From the NCBI GenBank assembly GCA_958451915.1, contig CAUDRX010000123.1, positions 1 to 7,105 of the forward strand: 7,105 bases of DNA. The letters run 5' to 3'. This DNA is from an uncultured Peptococcaceae bacterium (GTDB taxonomy: Bacteria > Bacillota > Peptococcia > Peptococcales > Peptococcaceae). Under the pieces are notes generated by a model that worked only from the letters and a program-made list of their open reading frames with translations, was not told where the DNA came from and made no database searches. The number at the start of each line of letters is the position of its first letter. Within the stretch, counting starts at the first letter, position 1. The position numbers were made by a program, and so were the translations under genes. Of the stretch, positions 6,202-7,105 are shown piece after piece.

Positions 6202-6794
6202 AGATTGCAGATTGCTTTCCTGAGATCAAACAGCATCTGGATACCTTTCTTGATGTTTGTCATCGATTATATCAGAATGGATTTGTATGTGCGTATGATG
6301 GCAATGTTTCAATGCGATTTGATGATCTCGTCCTGGTCACGCCAACGCATCTCTGCAAGGATATGGTTTCGATAGATGATCTGATCTTGGTAGATTTGTA
6401 TGGCAATAAGCGCTACGGTGACCGACAGCCAAGTTCCGAATTAAAAATGCATTTGACGATCTATGACAAGAATCCAATGATTTCTTGCATCATTCATGCA
6501 CATCCGCTGTATGCAACAGCAATTTATCGCAATGGCAGGCCGGTGAAGACGGATGTTCTCATGGAAGCTGAGGCATCGCTTGGAAAAGTACCTGTTATTC
6601 CTTATCTTCAAACTGGTTCGCAGGAATTAGCAGATGCGGTAGGTGCACGTATGCAGCGAGAAGTTCACGCTTGTGTGTTGGAAAAACACGGTGTAGTGGT
6701 GAGTGGAAAGACGCTTGAACAAACGTATTTTCTTATTGAGTCGCTTGAAAGGCTGGCAAAAACGGAATATATCATGGACAAAAGTAATTTCTAA
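6198..6794 (+). CDS. Class II (zinc) aldolase, Ald2/FucA-like, probable 5-deoxyribulose- or methylthioribulose-1-phosphate aldolase
   Basis: Zinc-dependent aldolase of the FucA/AraD family. Given its neighbours, it probably splits 5-methylthioribulose-1-P or 5-deoxyribulose-1-P into DHAP plus methylthioacetaldehyde or acetaldehyde. It is 198 aa, slightly short for the family (about 205-220). Visible elements: YDGNVSMR (33-40, phosphate site), TPTHLCKDM (48-56), PSSELKMH (78-85) with catalytic Glu81, HAHP (100-103) with zinc ligands His100 and His102, EAEASLGKVPVIPY (123-136) and EKHGVVVSG (162-170) with third zinc ligand His164. The Glu-L-K-M-H segment and the LGKVPVIPY stretch resemble FucA-type aldolases more than the methylthioribulose-1-P dehydratase MtnB, which shares the fold. 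The start overlaps the mtnA stop as ATGA; AAGGAGA at 6184-6190 is 7 nt upstream. An actual fuculose- or rhamnulose-phosphate aldolase is possible, but no such sugar genes are nearby. Confidence 0.82.
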   Translation: MKIADCFPEIKQHLDTFLDVCHRLYQNGFVCAYDGNVSMRFDDLVLVTPTHLCKDMVSIDDLILVDLYGNKRYGDRQPSSELKMHLTIYDKNPMISCIIHAHPLYATAIYRNGRPVKTDVLMEAEASLGKVPVIPYLQTGSQELADAVGARMQREVHACVLEKHGVVVSGKTLEQTYFLIESLERLAKTEYIMDKSNF

Positions 6795-6800
6795 ACGCTA

Positions 6801-6834
6801 TGTTCTGTTTTTTTTCTACCGCATATGATAGAAT
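6801..6834 (+). promoter_or_regulatory. Weak candidate promoter upstream of the last gene
   Basis: Two overlapping -10-like hexamers, TATGAT (6824-6829) and TAGAAT (6829-6834), follow an eight-T run (6808-6815). The best 17-nt-spaced -35 for the first is TGTTCT (6801-6806), a poor match. The change from catabolic genes to an unrelated ORF makes a promoter here sensible, but the -35 is weak. The T-run has no stem before it and is not a recognisable terminator. Confidence 0.35.
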
Positions 6835-6866
6835 ATATTTGGTTTGTAAAAAGGGGGATGACACCG

Positions 6867-7105
6867 ATGAATACGGAGAAAGAACGTCAATTATTCATAG
6901 ATACGCTTGATAAAGATCTAGAGATCGGAGGCAATCATTTGATCGACGACTTGCCCGCAAAATTTACGGGGTCAGATTTCCTTTATTTCTTTATGTTAAA
7001 AGATAAGTTTTGGGCGCATGTGCCACAGGAAGAGCAACGCCTGATGTCTAGTATAGCTATGACAGAATGCTATCTAAGTGCATTATTAGATATTTATTCA
7101 GGCGA
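6867..7105 (+). CDS. Hypothetical protein, 3'-truncated by the window edge
   Basis: An ORF open to the end of the window; 79 complete codons are visible. It starts at ATG 6867 with GGGGGA (6853-6858) 8 nt upstream, a strong ribosome binding site. The visible part, MNTEKERQLFIDTLDKDL onward, is rich in charged and large hydrophobic residues and looks alpha-helical and cytoplasmic. It has no signal peptide, no clear membrane segment (FLYFFML at 38-44 is too short), and no nucleotide-binding or metal motif. I do not recognise the family. The gap of 72 nt from the aldolase and a possible promoter suggest a separate transcription unit, although no terminator separates them. Function unknown. Confidence 0.7.
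   Translation, partial: MNTEKERQLFIDTLDKDLEIGGNHLIDDLPAKFTGSDFLYFFMLKDKFWAHVPQEEQRLMSSIAMTECYLSALLDIYSG

Noticed and set aside
6808..6815. Eight-T run as a terminator of the salvage operon
   Set aside because: I found no GC-rich stem directly upstream, so it does not qualify as a Rho-independent terminator.

Overview
The window reads as chromosomal DNA from a low-to-moderate GC Gram-positive-type anaerobe, most likely Bacillota (Firmicutes, Clostridia- or Negativicutes-like). This rests on strong GGAGG-type ribosome binding sites, tightly packed genes all on the + strand, an FtsEX pair, an LL-diaminopimelate aminotransferase (DapL), and an oxygen-independent sulfur/deoxysugar salvage cluster. 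I do not call a genus.

Region 1 (1-4354) is a cell-envelope operon: murI (glutamate racemase, 5' end cut off by the window), a DagK/YegS-type lipid kinase, dapL, ftsE and ftsX. MurI makes D-glutamate and DapL makes LL-diaminopimelate, both feeding peptidoglycan. The lipid kinase probably recycles diacylglycerol. FtsEX probably gates peptidoglycan hydrolysis at division. Gaps are 1, 23 and 22 nt, and ftsE and ftsX overlap by 38 nt. The operon closes with a 10-bp-stem Rho-independent terminator at 4327-4354.

Region 2 (4294-6794) is a three-gene catabolic operon: a type-I purine nucleoside phosphorylase, an MtnA-like methylthioribose-1-phosphate isomerase and a class II aldolase. Together they resemble the 'DHAP shunt', which disposes of 5'-methylthioadenosine and 5'-deoxyadenosine (SAM by-products) as DHAP plus an aldehyde. 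A perfect TATAAT overlaps the ftsX stop codon, so the likely transcription start falls inside the ftsX terminator hairpin. The phosphorylase gene carries an in-frame TAA (5076-5078). It is followed by 26 sense codons (5079-5156) that read as the missing C-terminal helix of the family, then a second TAA four bases before the mtnA start. It is therefore a freshly interrupted gene, a sequencing or assembly error, or a read-through case.

Region 3 (6795-7105) holds a short T-rich intergenic stretch with a weak promoter candidate and the first 79 codons of an unrecognised, probably helical protein that runs off the window. No RNA genes, CRISPR arrays, insertion sequences or phage genes were seen.
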